64,000 bases of DNA from Chitinophagaceae bacterium (GCA_947454235.1 CANGIY010000014.1:47330-111329); one strand, 5' to 3'; counted from the first letter of the stretch, positions 44,888 through 54,587 are shown. Notes: a model not told the origin generated them from the sequence alone. Numbers and translations: made by a program.

Positions 44888-47161
44888 CTACGCTTTTGCA
44901 GCAGCAAAGCTAGCTCTGATCACATTCAATGCGCCGCCTGCTTTGAACCACTCAATTTGTTGTTCATTGTAAGTGTGGTTAACTGTAATGGTATCGCTGC
45001 TGCCGTTTTTGTGGTTCAATACCACTTTCAAAGCAACACCCGGAGCGAAAGACTCTAAGCCTACGATATCAATGTTGTCATCTTCCTGAATTTTGTCGTA
45101 GTCAGCTTTATCGTTGAATGTGATAGCCAACATACCTTGTTTTTTCAGGTTAGTTTCGTGGATACGAGCGAAGCTTTTCACCAAAATAGCTGAAACGCCT
45201 AGGTGTCTTGGCTCCATAGCTGCGTGTTCACGGCTGCTACCTTCACCATAGTTTTCGTCGCCTACAACAATACTGCCAATGCCATTTGCTTTATAATCGC
45301 GTTGTACCGCAGGTACTTCGCCATAAGCACCGGTCAATTGGTTTTTAACGTTGTTCGTTTCGTTGTTGAAAGCATTCACCGCACCAATCAACATATTATT
45401 AGAAATGTTGTCAAGGTGACCACGGAATTTCAACCAAGGACCCGCCATTGAGATGTGGTCAGTAGTACATTTTCCGAATGCTTTAATCAACAATTTCAAA
45501 CCTTTAAGGTCAGTACCATTCCAAGGAGTGAATGGAGCCAACAATTGCAAACGAGCACTAGTTGGGCTAACAACCACCTGTACTTTTGAACCGTCTTCAG
45601 CCGGAGCAATGTAACCCGCGTCTTCAACGTCGAAGCCTTTTGTAGGCAATTCATAACCTTGAGGTTCAGCTAATTTCACCTGCTCACCTTTTTCGTTCGT
45701 CAGAGTGTCAGTCAATGGGTTGAAAGACAAACGACCAGCGATAGCGAATGCAGTCGTGATTTCAGGAGAAGCTACGAAAGCGTGTGTAGATGCAAGGCTG
45801 TCATTACGCTTAGCGAAGTTCCTGTTATAAGAAGTAACGATTGTATTTTTTCTGTTTGGGTCGTCGATGTGACGTGACCACTGACCAATGCAAGGACCGC
45901 AAGCATTAGCAAGTACTACACCACCCATTTTACCGAATGTTTCCAACATGCCGTCACGCTCAATTGTGTAACGAACCATTTCAGAACCCGGAGTGATATT
46001 GTATTCACTTTTTGCAACCAAACCTTTGTTCATAGCATCTTCAGCGATGAAAGCAGAACGGCTGATGTCTTCGTAAGAAGAGTTGGTACATGAACCAATC
46101 AAAGCAACGTCTACTTTATCAGGCCAGCCGTGTTCAGCAACAGCTTTCGCCATTTGGCTGATAGGGGTAGCTAAATCCGGAGTGAAAGGACCATTTACGT
46201 GTGGTTCTAATTCATTCAGGTTTATTTCAATAATTTGGTCGTAGTATGCAGCAGGGTTAGCATAAACTTCAGCATCAGAACGCAAGTGTTCTTTAACTGC
46301 GTCAGCTAAAGCAGCAACATCGGCGCGACTAGTACCTTTCAGGTAGTCAGCCATTTTTGGGTCATAAGCAAACATTGAACAAGTAGCACCTATTTCAGCA
46401 CCCATGTTACAAATTGTTGCTTTACCAGTACAGCTCAGGCTTTCTGCGCCATCACCAAAATATTCAACGATTGCACCAGTACCACCTTTTACTGTAAGAA
46501 TACCGGCAACTTTAAGAATAACGTCTTTTGCTGAAGTCCAGCCGTTCATTTTTCCTGTCAACTTAACACCAATCAGTTTTGGCATTTTAAGTTCCCATGG
46601 AAGACCAGCCATAACGTCAACGGCATCAGCACCACCAACACCAATCGCAATCATACCCAAACCACCAGCGTTAGGCGTGTGGCTATCGGTACCAATCATC
46701 ATACCGCCAGGGAATGCATAGTTTTCAAGCACTACCTGGTGAATGATACCTGCACCCGGTTTCCAGAAACCGATACCATATTTGTTAGATATTGAAGAAA
46801 GGAAATCATACACTTCTTTATTCACGTCAACAGCGGTAGCCAAATCTTCTTTAGCACCCACTTTAGCCTGAATCAAGTGGTCGCAATGCACTGTGCTAGG
46901 AACAGCAGCTTTATCGCGGCCGCAAGTGCTGAACTGCAACAATGCCATCTGAGCAGTAGCATCCTGCATCGCAACGCGGTCAGGGTTGAAGTTTACATAG
47001 TCTTTACCCCTTACAAAAGCAGTAGTAGTGTCGTCGCAAACGTGGCTGTAAAGCGTTTTTTCAGCAAGCGTCATTGGCCTGCCCAGTGTTTTACGCGCAG
47101 CAGCAATTTTGCCCGGTAACTCACTGTAGATTTTCCTGATTAGTTCAATATCAAATGCCAT
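44888..47161 (-). CDS. acn: Aconitate hydratase
   Basis: 757-residue aconitase of the mitochondrial type, interconverting citrate and isocitrate in the TCA cycle. Seen: N-terminal [43 protein letters not shown] and [11 protein letters not shown] for the 4Fe-4S cysteines, the swivel domain [16 protein letters not shown], and [17 protein letters not shown] in the C-terminal domain. The ATG at 47161 ([12 protein letters not shown]) is used; the ORF-track start adds 11 residues and overlaps the promoter region. A TAATTTTG -7 element lies 31-38 bases upstream. No other TCA genes are adjacent. Function is clear. Confidence 0.97.
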   Translation of the reverse strand: MAFDIELIRKIYSELPGKIAAARKTLGRPMTLAEKTLYSHVCDDTTTAFVRGKDYVNFNPDRVAMQDATAQMALLQFSTCGRDKAAVPSTVHCDHLIQAKVGAKEDLATAVDVNKEVYDFLSSISNKYGIGFWKPGAGIIHQVVLENYAFPGGMMIGTDSHTPNAGGLGMIAIGVGGADAVDVMAGLPWELKMPKLIGVKLTGKMNGWTSAKDVILKVAGILTVKGGTGAIVEYFGDGAESLSCTGKATICNMGAEIGATCSMFAYDPKMADYLKGTSRADVAALADAVKEHLRSDAEVYANPAAYYDQIIEINLNELEPHVNGPFTPDLATPISQMAKAVAEHGWPDKVDVALIGSCTNSSYEDISRSAFIAEDAMNKGLVAKSEYNITPGSEMVRYTIERDGMLETFGKMGGVVLANACGPCIGQWSRHIDDPNRKNTIVTSYNRNFAKRNDSLASTHAFVASPEITTAFAIAGRLSFNPLTDTLTNEKGEQVKLAEPQGYELPTKGFDVEDAGYIAPAEDGSKVQVVVSPTSARLQLLAPFTPWNGTDLKGLKLLIKAFGKCTTDHISMAGPWLKFRGHLDNISNNMLIGAVNAFNNETNNVKNQLTGAYGEVPAVQRDYKANGIGSIVVGDENYGEGSSREHAAMEPRHLGVSAILVKSFARIHETNLKKQGMLAITFNDKADYDKIQEDDNIDIVGLESFAPGVALKVVLNHKNGSSDTITVNHTYNEQQIEWFKAGGALNVIRASFAAAKA

Positions 47162-47191
47162 TGAGAAAAAGTTTAATACAATATTTGGGTG

Positions 47192-47199
47192 CAAAATTA
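47192..47199 (-). promoter_or_regulatory. Putative -7 element for aconitase (TAATTTTG on minus)
   Basis: CAAAATTA on the plus strand reads TAATTTTG on the minus strand, fitting TAnnTTTG, 31 bases upstream of the acn ATG. Confidence 0.5.
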
Positions 47200-47393
47200 C
47201 TATAAAAGTTGTAAAGGTGGTTGCGAAATGGGCGATTTGTATTTCAAGTTAATAACATTTTAACCATGCTTAATTAGAAAAACGGGCGAAAATCCATGAA
47301 CATCAATTTTTTAGTTAGAATCCCCAAAAAAACTTTCCCAAAACTGTAACTTTTAAACCACTCCTGCGATTCATGTAACATTGGGCATTTCCG

Positions 47394-47401
47394 TAATTTT
47401 G
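47394..47401 (+). promoter_or_regulatory. Putative -7 element (TAATTTTG)
   Basis: TAATTTTG fits TAnnTTTG, 20 bases before the ATG of the aspartic-protease-like gene. No good -33 TTG at the usual spacing. Confidence 0.4.
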
Positions 47402-47420
47402 ACCCTCTATTACTATAAGT

Positions 47421-48665
47421 ATGATGAAGAAATCGTTTACCTTTTTGCTGGTGCTTGTGGTTTCGGCACTGAATGTTATTGCACAGGAAAATCCGTACAA
47501 AAAAGAAACGGACAATATTTTTCAGGCATTCAAAACCAAAAAGTTCGATCTTATTAAAGACTACTTTACTGCCGAAACTAAAATTGGCACGTTGCCGCAA
47601 GGCATGGCAGGAATGATAGTACCTCAGTTGCTCAATCAATTGCCTGAACCTAAAGACTATAAGGTAACTGCTGTGGAAAAGGAAAACGGAGGGACTAGAG
47701 TAAAAACTACCTATAATTATGTAAACGGAATGACCCGCGAACAAAGCTTTTTGTTCAATACCGACCACAAATTGCTTGACTTCGATGTGTTGGGTGGCGT
47801 GCAAACCATGACGGCCGAAATGCCGCAGGCTAAGAACGATGTTAGTTTCACCATGCCATTCAAGTTACATCGCAACGTGATTTATGTAAAGGCAAAACTG
47901 AACGGTAAAGTAGAAAATTTCATTTTCGATAGCGGGTGCCCTACACTAGTGTTGAATTCAAAACACAAGGGTAACAAAACTGATGGAGCAGCGGGCATGG
48001 AAGTGCGGGGTATTGGTGGCAAGAACACTACTACTACAGTTGATATGGAATCGTTCGAGTTCGGTGCCATTAAATTGGGTAAAACAAAATCCATTGGTAT
48101 GTCTATGACCCACCTCGAAAAAACAACATTTCGCAGAATGGCTGGGATAATAGGATATAGCCTGTTTCAGAATTATGAAGTTACTTTCGATTACGAAAAT
48201 AAGCTCCTGACATTCACTAAACTAGATAAAGAAGGAAATCCTGAGGGCGGCAACAAGGCAGGAGAGAAGTACGATTCTGTGAAATTTAATTTGGTACAAC
48301 ATATCCCTGTTTTTGATATTCAGGTTGCAGGTAAACCCTATAAAATGGGTTTTGATTGTGGTGCATCAACCAACCTAATGTATGAGAAATACATTCCTGA
48401 AATTAAAGCTAACCTGGGTAAATTGAAAAAGGTGAAAATGAGAGGTGCAGGAGAAAAAACAGTAAAGGCTAAAAGAACCAAAGTTCAGAATATCACAGTT
48501 TCTAATGTACACCTCGATGCGCAGAAATATGCTTTTGAAGACGCTACACTCGATCAAATTAATTCAGCCTATGGATCCGGTATCGACGGACTGATGGGCT
48601 ACGAATTGTTGAAGTCGCACAAAGTGGTGGTCAATTATATTAAGAAAGTAATAAAAGTCTATTAG
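47421..48665 (+). CDS. Secreted two-lobed aspartic-protease-like (retropepsin-type) protein
   Basis: 414-residue protein with a signal peptide ending at NVIAQ. Residues ~25-130 form a DUF3887-like or NTF2-like leading region. The rest contains two retropepsin-like lobes: the first with FIFDSGCPTLVLN (Asp170-Ser-Gly), then GIIGYSLFQNYEVTFDYEN, and the second with MGFDCGASTNLM (Asp312-Cys-Gly) and GLMGYELLKSHKVVVNY. In pepsin-type enzymes both loops are DTG/DSG; here the second has Cys in place of Thr/Ser, so catalysis is uncertain. Likely a periplasmic or surface aspartyl protease or a non-catalytic relative. Two Met at the N-terminus leave the exact start open by one codon. Confidence 0.82.
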   Translation: MMKKSFTFLLVLVVSALNVIAQENPYKKETDNIFQAFKTKKFDLIKDYFTAETKIGTLPQGMAGMIVPQLLNQLPEPKDYKVTAVEKENGGTRVKTTYNYVNGMTREQSFLFNTDHKLLDFDVLGGVQTMTAEMPQAKNDVSFTMPFKLHRNVIYVKAKLNGKVENFIFDSGCPTLVLNSKHKGNKTDGAAGMEVRGIGGKNTTTTVDMESFEFGAIKLGKTKSIGMSMTHLEKTTFRRMAGIIGYSLFQNYEVTFDYENKLLTFTKLDKEGNPEGGNKAGEKYDSVKFNLVQHIPVFDIQVAGKPYKMGFDCGASTNLMYEKYIPEIKANLGKLKKVKMRGAGEKTVKAKRTKVQNITVSNVHLDAQKYAFEDATLDQINSAYGSGIDGLMGYELLKSHKVVVNYIKKVIKVY

Positions 48666-48714
48666 TTTTCGTTATTTTTATAACCTGTTTTTGCTTGCAA
48701 ACTGAAAGCGTTCA

Positions 48715-48966
48715 ATGAACATCAACATGCATTTTCGTAAATATTTTTACTTTCTTTTCGCTCTTTTGACTTTCTCCTTGGTTGCTGATGCGCAAACAAA
48801 AAAAAGGAAGCCCAAAAAGCATCACGTTACTCATGTTAAGAAAGTAAACCTATCCTCAAAAAGTGAATCAACCGACAGTGCAAGTGCAGTAGCAAAAAAG
48901 AAGACCAAGGTGTTGGGTGTACTCAAAGAAAAGAGTTTTAAAAGACCGGACTCATCAAAAAAATAG
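48715..48966 (+). CDS. Small secreted basic protein
   Basis: 83-residue ORF with a signal peptide (MHFRKYFYFLFALLTFSLVADAQ) and a Lys/Ser/Thr-rich mature part (TKKRKPKKHHVTHVKKVNLSS ... FKRPDSSKK). No family recognised. The second Met (48727) is an equally good start. It sits between the aspartic-protease-like gene and the BNR-repeat gene, each within ~50 bases, so the three may be one transcript. Low complexity limits inference. Confidence 0.6.
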   Translation: MNINMHFRKYFYFLFALLTFSLVADAQTKKRKPKKHHVTHVKKVNLSSKSESTDSASAVAKKKTKVLGVLKEKSFKRPDSSKK

Positions 48967-48992
48967 ACAATCAAAATTCAAAAACTTCGTTC

Positions 48993-50780
48993 ATGAAGAA
49001 ATCTTTTATTCAAGTTATAACCCTCGCCGCCGGATTATTCCTGATGGCATCAAACCTTGCGAACGCCGATGCTAAAAAGCATTCTAAGGCTGAAATGGTG
49101 AAAGAAATGTTGCGGGAAAAATCGTTTCATAAAATATCAGAGTCTGACAATGACTCGGAAGAGGTACGGGAGCGTATGACAACCTTCGACCAACGCCTCA
49201 CCCGCAATGCTGTGGGTGCATCAGAGGCTGAAGTGTCGATTGCTGTCAGCCCCAATGATAGCAGCCACTTGGTAGCAAGTTGTATGGCCTATACGAGTGC
49301 TTCAAGTCCACTTGCATTTCCTATTTACTACTCAAGCAATGGCGGAACCACCTGGACGCAAGCTACATTTAACAGCGTGACTATCCATGGTGCTGATTTC
49401 CCTGGTATGGCCATAGCCGGTGGTGGAGATCCTGTTTTTGCATGGGATAAAAATGGCAGACTTTATTTTGGTTGGATATACCTTTCAGCTAATTTCTCTT
49501 CGTTAGATACGGCTTACTTTACACTCAATTGGGCATATTCTGATGACAATGGTGCAACTTGGAATATCAAGCCTAATCACTTTGTAGGTAGGGGTGTCTT
49601 GAATGCATCAACAGGCGATGTTTATAATATGTTTGACGGTATTACTGATAGAGAATGGTTTGCTGTTGATAACAGCGGTGGCGCATTTCAAGGGCATTTA
49701 TACAGCAGTTTTGTTTGTTTCCCTCCGGGCTCGGCTGCTGCATATGAAGGCGTGAAAACTTTAGTACCTGGAGTCGATACTTTTGGAGCTGCGGTACATG
49801 CTTACAATGGATCTTCTCAATTTGGTAATGTTGAGGTAGATAGAACCGGTCGTTTGCACATGAGTTTCGCTGACCTTGATTCTAATTTCGTGGGACACGT
49901 TTCTTCAACTGACGGTGGAGCAACATTTGGTGCAGCGACTGTTGTGGGTAGGGGCTCTGTGCTTTTCCCTCAATCGAGTACATTTGTTTTTCATAACCGT
50001 GAAAATGCTGCTGTAAATATGGCAGTTGATGGAGCTACCGGTACGGGTAATAATGTACATGTAGTGTGGAGTGATTTCCCTTCTGGTCCGGTAGCTTATT
50101 CATGTTACGCCCATTCAACCGATGGTGGAGCAACTTGGAGTACACCCGACACTTTGAACAGTTATTTTGGTGGTAAATCGACTTTAATGCCAACGGTAGC
50201 AGCGGAGGGTAATAATGTTGCCATTTCATTTACTGCAAATACCGGTGTTGATTCAGCCTGGTATTATCACATGGGTTCAACGGATAACGGAAGCACTTTT
50301 ACGGGCCCTGTATTGGCATCAGCATTGCCAACCCGATACCATACTATAGGTGCAAATAGTTCTTCAAGCAATTTGTTCTTTGGCGACTACAATCGTTCAG
50401 TGCGCAAGTCGTGCCAGGTTTATGCATTGTGGAGCGATGGCAGAACCAGCCGCCCGCTTGTTTATTTTGCCAAGCAAGATTTTTGTCGTTTGGGTATCAA
50501 CGAACTTACTGCCATTAACAGCGGAATTAAACTCGTTAATATTTACCCTAACCCTGCAGTGAACGACCTGACCTTAAAAATCGAGTCTAACGAAGGTGCA
50601 AAAGTCAGTATTGATGTTTTGGATTTGAATGGCAAGTTGTTGATGAGTCAAAAAGAACAAATTTCTAAAGGAACAAATATGGTTACAATACCAGTGAATG
50701 CACTACATGCCGGCAACTACGTAGTAAGTGTAAATACTGAAGCAGGCCAGATAGCTACCAGGGTAATTACTATTCAATAA
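48993..50780 (+). CDS. Secreted BNR/Asp-box repeat (sialidase-like fold) protein with T9SS type A sorting domain
   Basis: 595-residue protein with a signal peptide ending at NLANA. The central part holds several Asp-box (BNR) motifs, the SxDxGxTW pattern of six-bladed sialidase-like propellers: YYSSNGGTTW, YSDDNGATWNIK, SSTDGGATFGAA, STDGGATWSTP and STDNGSTFTGP. The catalytic Arg triad and Tyr/Glu of true sialidases are not evident, so it may be a non-catalytic propeller. The C-terminal ~85 residues (KLVNIYPNPAVNDLTLKIES ... ATRVITIQ) are a T9SS type A sorting domain. A terminator follows. Surface or extracellular location predicted. Confidence 0.88.
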   Translation: MKKSFIQVITLAAGLFLMASNLANADAKKHSKAEMVKEMLREKSFHKISESDNDSEEVRERMTTFDQRLTRNAVGASEAEVSIAVSPNDSSHLVASCMAYTSASSPLAFPIYYSSNGGTTWTQATFNSVTIHGADFPGMAIAGGGDPVFAWDKNGRLYFGWIYLSANFSSLDTAYFTLNWAYSDDNGATWNIKPNHFVGRGVLNASTGDVYNMFDGITDREWFAVDNSGGAFQGHLYSSFVCFPPGSAAAYEGVKTLVPGVDTFGAAVHAYNGSSQFGNVEVDRTGRLHMSFADLDSNFVGHVSSTDGGATFGAATVVGRGSVLFPQSSTFVFHNRENAAVNMAVDGATGTGNNVHVVWSDFPSGPVAYSCYAHSTDGGATWSTPDTLNSYFGGKSTLMPTVAAEGNNVAISFTANTGVDSAWYYHMGSTDNGSTFTGPVLASALPTRYHTIGANSSSSNLFFGDYNRSVRKSCQVYALWSDGRTSRPLVYFAKQDFCRLGINELTAINSGIKLVNIYPNPAVNDLTLKIESNEGAKVSIDVLDLNGKLLMSQKEQISKGTNMVTIPVNALHAGNYVVSVNTEAGQIATRVITIQ

Positions 50781-50804
50781 TAATAGTTTTTCGTTTTATG
50801 ATAG

Positions 50805-50830
50805 AGGCGTGCCAAAAGCGCGCCTTTATT
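50805..50830 (+). terminator. Rho-independent terminator after the BNR protein
   Basis: AGGCGTG pairs with CGCGCCT (one G-T) around CCAAAAG, followed by TTTATTATTT. Confidence 0.7.
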
Positions 50831-50891
50831 ATTTGACATTTGTCAAGCCCCGATTCAGTCTTGCAATTACAAAATCAACTACTTTAGCATT

Positions 50892-52226
50892 ATGGAAAAT
50901 ACTGTTACCAGTGGGGTAGTGCAATCATCAGACAAAAAAACACATCGTGCATGGGCAATGTACGATTGGGCTAATTCGGCTTATAATCTGGTAATTACAT
51001 CCACCATCTTCCCTATTTACTATGAGGCGGTAACTGCTTCAAGCGATAAAAGTGGGGGCGATATTGTTTCCTTTTTTGGACTGAGAATCAAAAATTCATC
51101 ACTTTTCGATTATTCAATTGCAAGTGCGTATTTGGTGATTGCTTTGCTTTCGCCCATACTTTCTTCCATTGCCGATTATAAAGGCAATAAGAAATTGTTC
51201 ATGCAGATTTTCTGCTATTTGGGTTCTATAGCCTGCTGCATGTTGTACTTTTTCGATAAAAATACACTGGAATTGGGTGTTGTATCATCAGCACTGGCGG
51301 CGATAGGGTATTGTGGCAGCCTGGTGTTTTACAACTCTTACTTGCCTGAAATAGCTCTGCCGCACGAACGCGATAAAGTGAGCGCAATGGGTTTTTCTTA
51401 CGGGTATATCGGTAGTGTGATATTGCAAATAGTTTGTTTCATCTTTGTGTTGAAACCTCAATTTTTTGGCATCACAGATGGTACTTTTCCCGCGCGATTG
51501 TCATTTTTATTAGTAGGTATCTGGTGGATGGCATTTGCACAGATAACATTTGCAAAGATGCCTAAAGGCGTTGCTGCAGCCCAGGACAAAGCGCACAATT
51601 TGCTGGTCAACGGGTTTCACGAACTGGCAAAAGTGTGGCAACAGCTTAAAAAGTTAAGTGTACTGAAAAAATTTTTAGGTGCTTTCTTTTTCTACAGTAT
51701 GGGTGTTCAAACAGTTATGCTCGCTGCAACATTATTTGGTAAAAAGGAGCTTCATCTGGAATCAGGGCAATTAATTGCAACCATTCTTATTATTCAATTA
51801 GTTGCAATTGCAGGGGCGGTAATCATGGCGCGTTTGTCTGAAAAACTAGGCAACCTCGTGGTTTTATTAATGACCGTTTTTATTTGGATTGGTGCTTGCA
51901 TTGCAGCCTATTATGTGTATTCAGCTACAGGATTTTACATTCTTGCTGCAGTGGTGGGAATCGTCATGGGGGGCATCCAAAGCCTGAGCAGAAGCACATA
52001 TTCTAAACTAATGCCTGTAACCCATGACACGGCTTCGTTTTTTAGTTTTTACGATGTCACTGAAAAAATAGCTATTGTTATTGGTATGGCTACATTCGGA
52101 AAAATTGACGAATTGATGAATATGCGTGTGGCAATTCTGGCATTGATTTCGTTCTTCCTGGTGGGAGCATTTATTCTGGCACGGGCTCAAATGTTGTTCA
52201 AAAAGCAACAAGTTACAGCGAATTAA
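50892..52226 (+). CDS. MFS transporter, UMF1/Atg22-like family
   Basis: 444-residue inner-membrane protein with ~12 hydrophobic helices. The opening AWAMYDWANSAYNLVITSTIFPIYYEAV is the hallmark of the UMF1 (unknown major facilitator 1) family related to yeast vacuolar Atg22. Further conserved segments: YNSYLPEIALPHERDKVSAMGFSYGYIGS and GGIQSLSRSTYSKLMPV. Family members are thought to export amino acids or similar solutes, but bacterial substrates are not known. Single gene upstream of the GT2 gene; ~140 bases separate them. Confidence 0.9.
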   Translation: MENTVTSGVVQSSDKKTHRAWAMYDWANSAYNLVITSTIFPIYYEAVTASSDKSGGDIVSFFGLRIKNSSLFDYSIASAYLVIALLSPILSSIADYKGNKKLFMQIFCYLGSIACCMLYFFDKNTLELGVVSSALAAIGYCGSLVFYNSYLPEIALPHERDKVSAMGFSYGYIGSVILQIVCFIFVLKPQFFGITDGTFPARLSFLLVGIWWMAFAQITFAKMPKGVAAAQDKAHNLLVNGFHELAKVWQQLKKLSVLKKFLGAFFFYSMGVQTVMLAATLFGKKELHLESGQLIATILIIQLVAIAGAVIMARLSEKLGNLVVLLMTVFIWIGACIAAYYVYSATGFYILAAVVGIVMGGIQSLSRSTYSKLMPVTHDTASFFSFYDVTEKIAIVIGMATFGKIDELMNMRVAILALISFFLVGAFILARAQMLFKKQQVTAN

Positions 52227-52345
52227 CTGCTTTGTGGTTGTGATTGAATGCGTATCACTTCAAAATAAACTGTTAACTTAGTTTGTTTTCTGGCTGTTCG
52301 CAAATATCCATCTCAAAAAAATAATGAATTTTGAAATCGAATTTT

Positions 52346-52353
52346 TACTTTTG
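52346..52353 (+). promoter_or_regulatory. Putative -7 element (TACTTTTG)
   Basis: TACTTTTG fits TAnnTTTG ~11 bases before the GT2 ATG. The -33 element is not clear, and the leader would be very short. Confidence 0.4.
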
Positions 52354-52363
52354 ACGTTTCATT

Positions 52364-53113
52364 ATGCTTAACGGAAAGAAGATTGTCATCGTTTTACCGG
52401 CTTACAATGCTGCTAAGACCCTCGAACGTACCTATAACGAAATTCCATTTGATATAGTTGACGAAGTTGTACTTGTTGATGATAACAGTAAAGACGAAAC
52501 TGTTCAGGAAGGCAAACGCCTTGGCATTAGGCACATTATCAAGCATGAGGTAAACAAGGGCTATGGCGGCAACCAAAAGAGCTGTTATAGGAAAGCACTT
52601 GAGCTAGGTGCTGATATTGTAATTATGTTACACCCCGATTACCAATACACTCCTTTGTTGATAACTGCAATGTCTTCAATCATTGCCAACGGACTTTATC
52701 CTGTGGTGCTGGCGTCCAGGATTTTGGGTAAAGGTGCATTGAAAGGTGGTATGCCAATGTATAAATACATAGCAAACCGTTTCCTTACTTGGTTTGAAAA
52801 TGTAATGATCAGCCAGAAGTTAAGCGAATACCACACTGGTTACCGCGCTTTCTCTGCTGAAGTTATTCGCTCAATTGACTTTTCGCATAACAGCGACGAC
52901 TTCGTTTTTGATAACGAAATGCTCTCTCAAATTGTGATGAATGATTTCGAGATTGCAGAAGTGACTTGTCCTACAAAATACTTTAAAGAAGCATCAAGCA
53001 TCAATTTTAGCCGGAGTATGAAATACGGCAGGGGAGTGCTTAGGGTTTCTATGATTCACCGTTTCCACAAGTGGGGAATCTTTAAATCAAACCTCTACAA
53101 CAAACCGGCTTAA
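52364..53113 (+). CDS. Family 2 glycosyltransferase (DPM1-like)
   Basis: 249-residue soluble-type GT-A enzyme. The N-terminal nucleotide-sugar fold is seen in KIVIVLPAYNAAKTLERTY, DEVVLVDDNSKDET and the acceptor-side DIVIMLHPDYQYTP (DXD-equivalent HPDYQ). The middle has SRILGKGALKGGMPMYKYIANRFLTWFEN, typical of dolichol-phosphate-mannose synthase-like GT2 proteins that charge a lipid carrier (polyprenyl phosphate) with a sugar. No C-terminal membrane helices, so it is probably peripheral. Sugar and acceptor not deducible. The ORF is preceded by a -7 element and followed by a terminator that also overlaps the neighbouring gene end. Confidence 0.88.
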   Translation: MLNGKKIVIVLPAYNAAKTLERTYNEIPFDIVDEVVLVDDNSKDETVQEGKRLGIRHIIKHEVNKGYGGNQKSCYRKALELGADIVIMLHPDYQYTPLLITAMSSIIANGLYPVVLASRILGKGALKGGMPMYKYIANRFLTWFENVMISQKLSEYHTGYRAFSAEVIRSIDFSHNSDDFVFDNEMLSQIVMNDFEIAEVTCPTKYFKEASSINFSRSMKYGRGVLRVSMIHRFHKWGIFKSNLYNKPA

Positions 53114-53137
53114 TTGAGCCGCAAACATATTTGAGTT

Positions 53138-53164
53138 GAAGCCTAGGTTTTCCTGGGCTTTTTC
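53138..53164 (+). terminator. Rho-independent terminator after the GT2 gene
   Basis: AGCCTAGG pairs with CCTGGGCT (one G-T) around TTTT, followed by TTTTTCTTT. It overlaps the last ~20 bases of the convergent gene. Confidence 0.8.
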
Positions 53165-54408
53165 TTTGCAGCAGGGAATAGAATGTTGTTGAGAATAAGT
53201 CTGTAGCCCGGAGAATTTGGGTGCAGTTTTAAATCAGTTGGGTCTTCACCCACAATGTGCTGATAGTCTTCAGGATCGTGACCACCAAAGAACGACCACG
53301 TACCCTTTCCGTATTCACCGTGAATGTAGCGAGCCTCATCAGCGGCTTTATTCTCACCCATAATCAGCACGCTACTTTTAAGCGTCGATTTTCTGAATGC
53401 GGTCGATTGACCCATAAAGCCTTTGATGGTGGTTGTATGATTCTGACACAACATAGCAGGAACAGGGTCGAATTTGGCAGAGAAAGTGAACAAAGAGAAA
53501 TAGTCTGTTTCCTTTGCCATGTGTCTGAAATCGGTGTTGTCAATGTCTGACTTGCGGTAAACGTAGGGATTAGTTACCAATTGGAAGTCTTTGAATGCGA
53601 AGCACTTAGAATAATTGAGTTTTGATTGGGCATTGGGGTCAATAGGGTCGCCGTCAAATTGTTCAGTGCAAATATCAGCACCTTCAGCCGCCAGTGCAAT
53701 ATCATAACTATCGGGTGCCGAACACATCGCAAATAAGAAACCGCCACCTGCCACAAAATCCCTGATTTTCTTAGCCACAGCCAGTTTCAGTTGAGATACC
53801 TTTTTGAAGCCGTGCTTCGCGGCCATTGCCTCAATGGTTTTCTGGTCGTTCTGGTACCATGTCGCATTATGGAAGCCTGCCCAGAATTTGCCATACTGCC
53901 CTGTAAAGTCTTCGTGGTGCAGGTGTAGCCAGTCGTACTTAGGTAAGTCATCGCCTAAAACCTCATCGTCATACACTTTCTCAAACGGAATCTCGGCGTA
54001 GTCTAACGCCATGGTTACTGCATCATCCCATGGTTCTTTGTTGGGTGGGGTATAAACTGCGATCTTGGGTGCTTTTTCCAGTTTTATCAGGTCGCCGTTA
54101 AAATCAGGATTGGCGATTTCGGTCAAGATTGCACTGTATTTTGAGTCGCTGATTTCTTCGAAACTCACACCACGTAACTTGCACATACGTACATAAGATT
54201 CAGCATCATCAAGCACAAAACTGCCGCCTCGGTAATTAATGAGCCATTCAACAGTCATTCCGTTTTTAAGCGCTGCATAGGCTATGCCATACGCCTTAAG
54301 GTGTTGCGCCTGGCTTTCGGCATCCATAGGTATAAAAAGCCTTGACGCCTGAACCTCGGTCGTGAAAAAGAAAACTAACCCTGTGAGCAATGCGAGAAAC
54401 GCTTTCAT
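53143..54408 (-). CDS. Secreted protein with a glutamine-amidotransferase/ThuA-like fold (often mislabelled asparagine synthetase B)
   Basis: 421-residue protein with a signal peptide ending at EVQA. The middle (~150-270) has the alternating beta/alpha pattern of a class I glutamine-amidotransferase-like/ThuA domain: KYDWLHLHHEDFTGQYGKFW, FVAGGGFLFAMCSAPDSYDI. The C-terminal part includes HGEYGKGTWSFFGGHDPEDYQHI and LHPNSPGYRLILNNILFPAAKKK. Homologues in Sphingobacteriia databases are often called asparagine synthetase B, but neither the N-terminal Cys amidotransferase nor the ATP-binding synthetase domain is present. Exported; function unknown. Single gene divergent from the KAS gene. Confidence 0.75.
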   Translation of the reverse strand: MKAFLALLTGLVFFFTTEVQASRLFIPMDAESQAQHLKAYGIAYAALKNGMTVEWLINYRGGSFVLDDAESYVRMCKLRGVSFEEISDSKYSAILTEIANPDFNGDLIKLEKAPKIAVYTPPNKEPWDDAVTMALDYAEIPFEKVYDDEVLGDDLPKYDWLHLHHEDFTGQYGKFWAGFHNATWYQNDQKTIEAMAAKHGFKKVSQLKLAVAKKIRDFVAGGGFLFAMCSAPDSYDIALAAEGADICTEQFDGDPIDPNAQSKLNYSKCFAFKDFQLVTNPYVYRKSDIDNTDFRHMAKETDYFSLFTFSAKFDPVPAMLCQNHTTTIKGFMGQSTAFRKSTLKSSVLIMGENKAADEARYIHGEYGKGTWSFFGGHDPEDYQHIVGEDPTDLKLHPNSPGYRLILNNILFPAAKKKPRKT

Positions 54409-54542
54409 AAAAAATCAATGTGGCTGTAAATTATTTAAAAAACTGTGCCTGCCGTTTAAAATCGTTTTTTTTAACAAAAACCAACCTCCCATAGTGTTAA
54501 TAAAACGTGTTTATAACGTTCTTTTTATGCAAAGTGTTTCCC

Positions 54543-54550
54543 TATTTTTG
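54543..54550 (+). promoter_or_regulatory. Putative -7 element (TATTTTTG)
   Basis: TATTTTTG fits TAnnTTTG ~38 bases before the KAS gene ATG. No clear -33 TTG at the expected distance. Confidence 0.45.
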
Positions 54551-54587
54551 CAAGTAAGGCAACCTCGTATCCGGGTTGTAGTTAACT

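Noticed and set aside
47274-47804. 176-residue minus-strand ORF overlapping the aspartic-protease-like gene
   Set aside because: It has no family features and runs antisense to a well-supported signal-peptide protein; its length comes from frame bias.
53143-54408. Annotation as asparagine synthetase B
   Set aside because: No class II amidotransferase Cys1 and no ATP-binding synthetase domain; the protein is exported.
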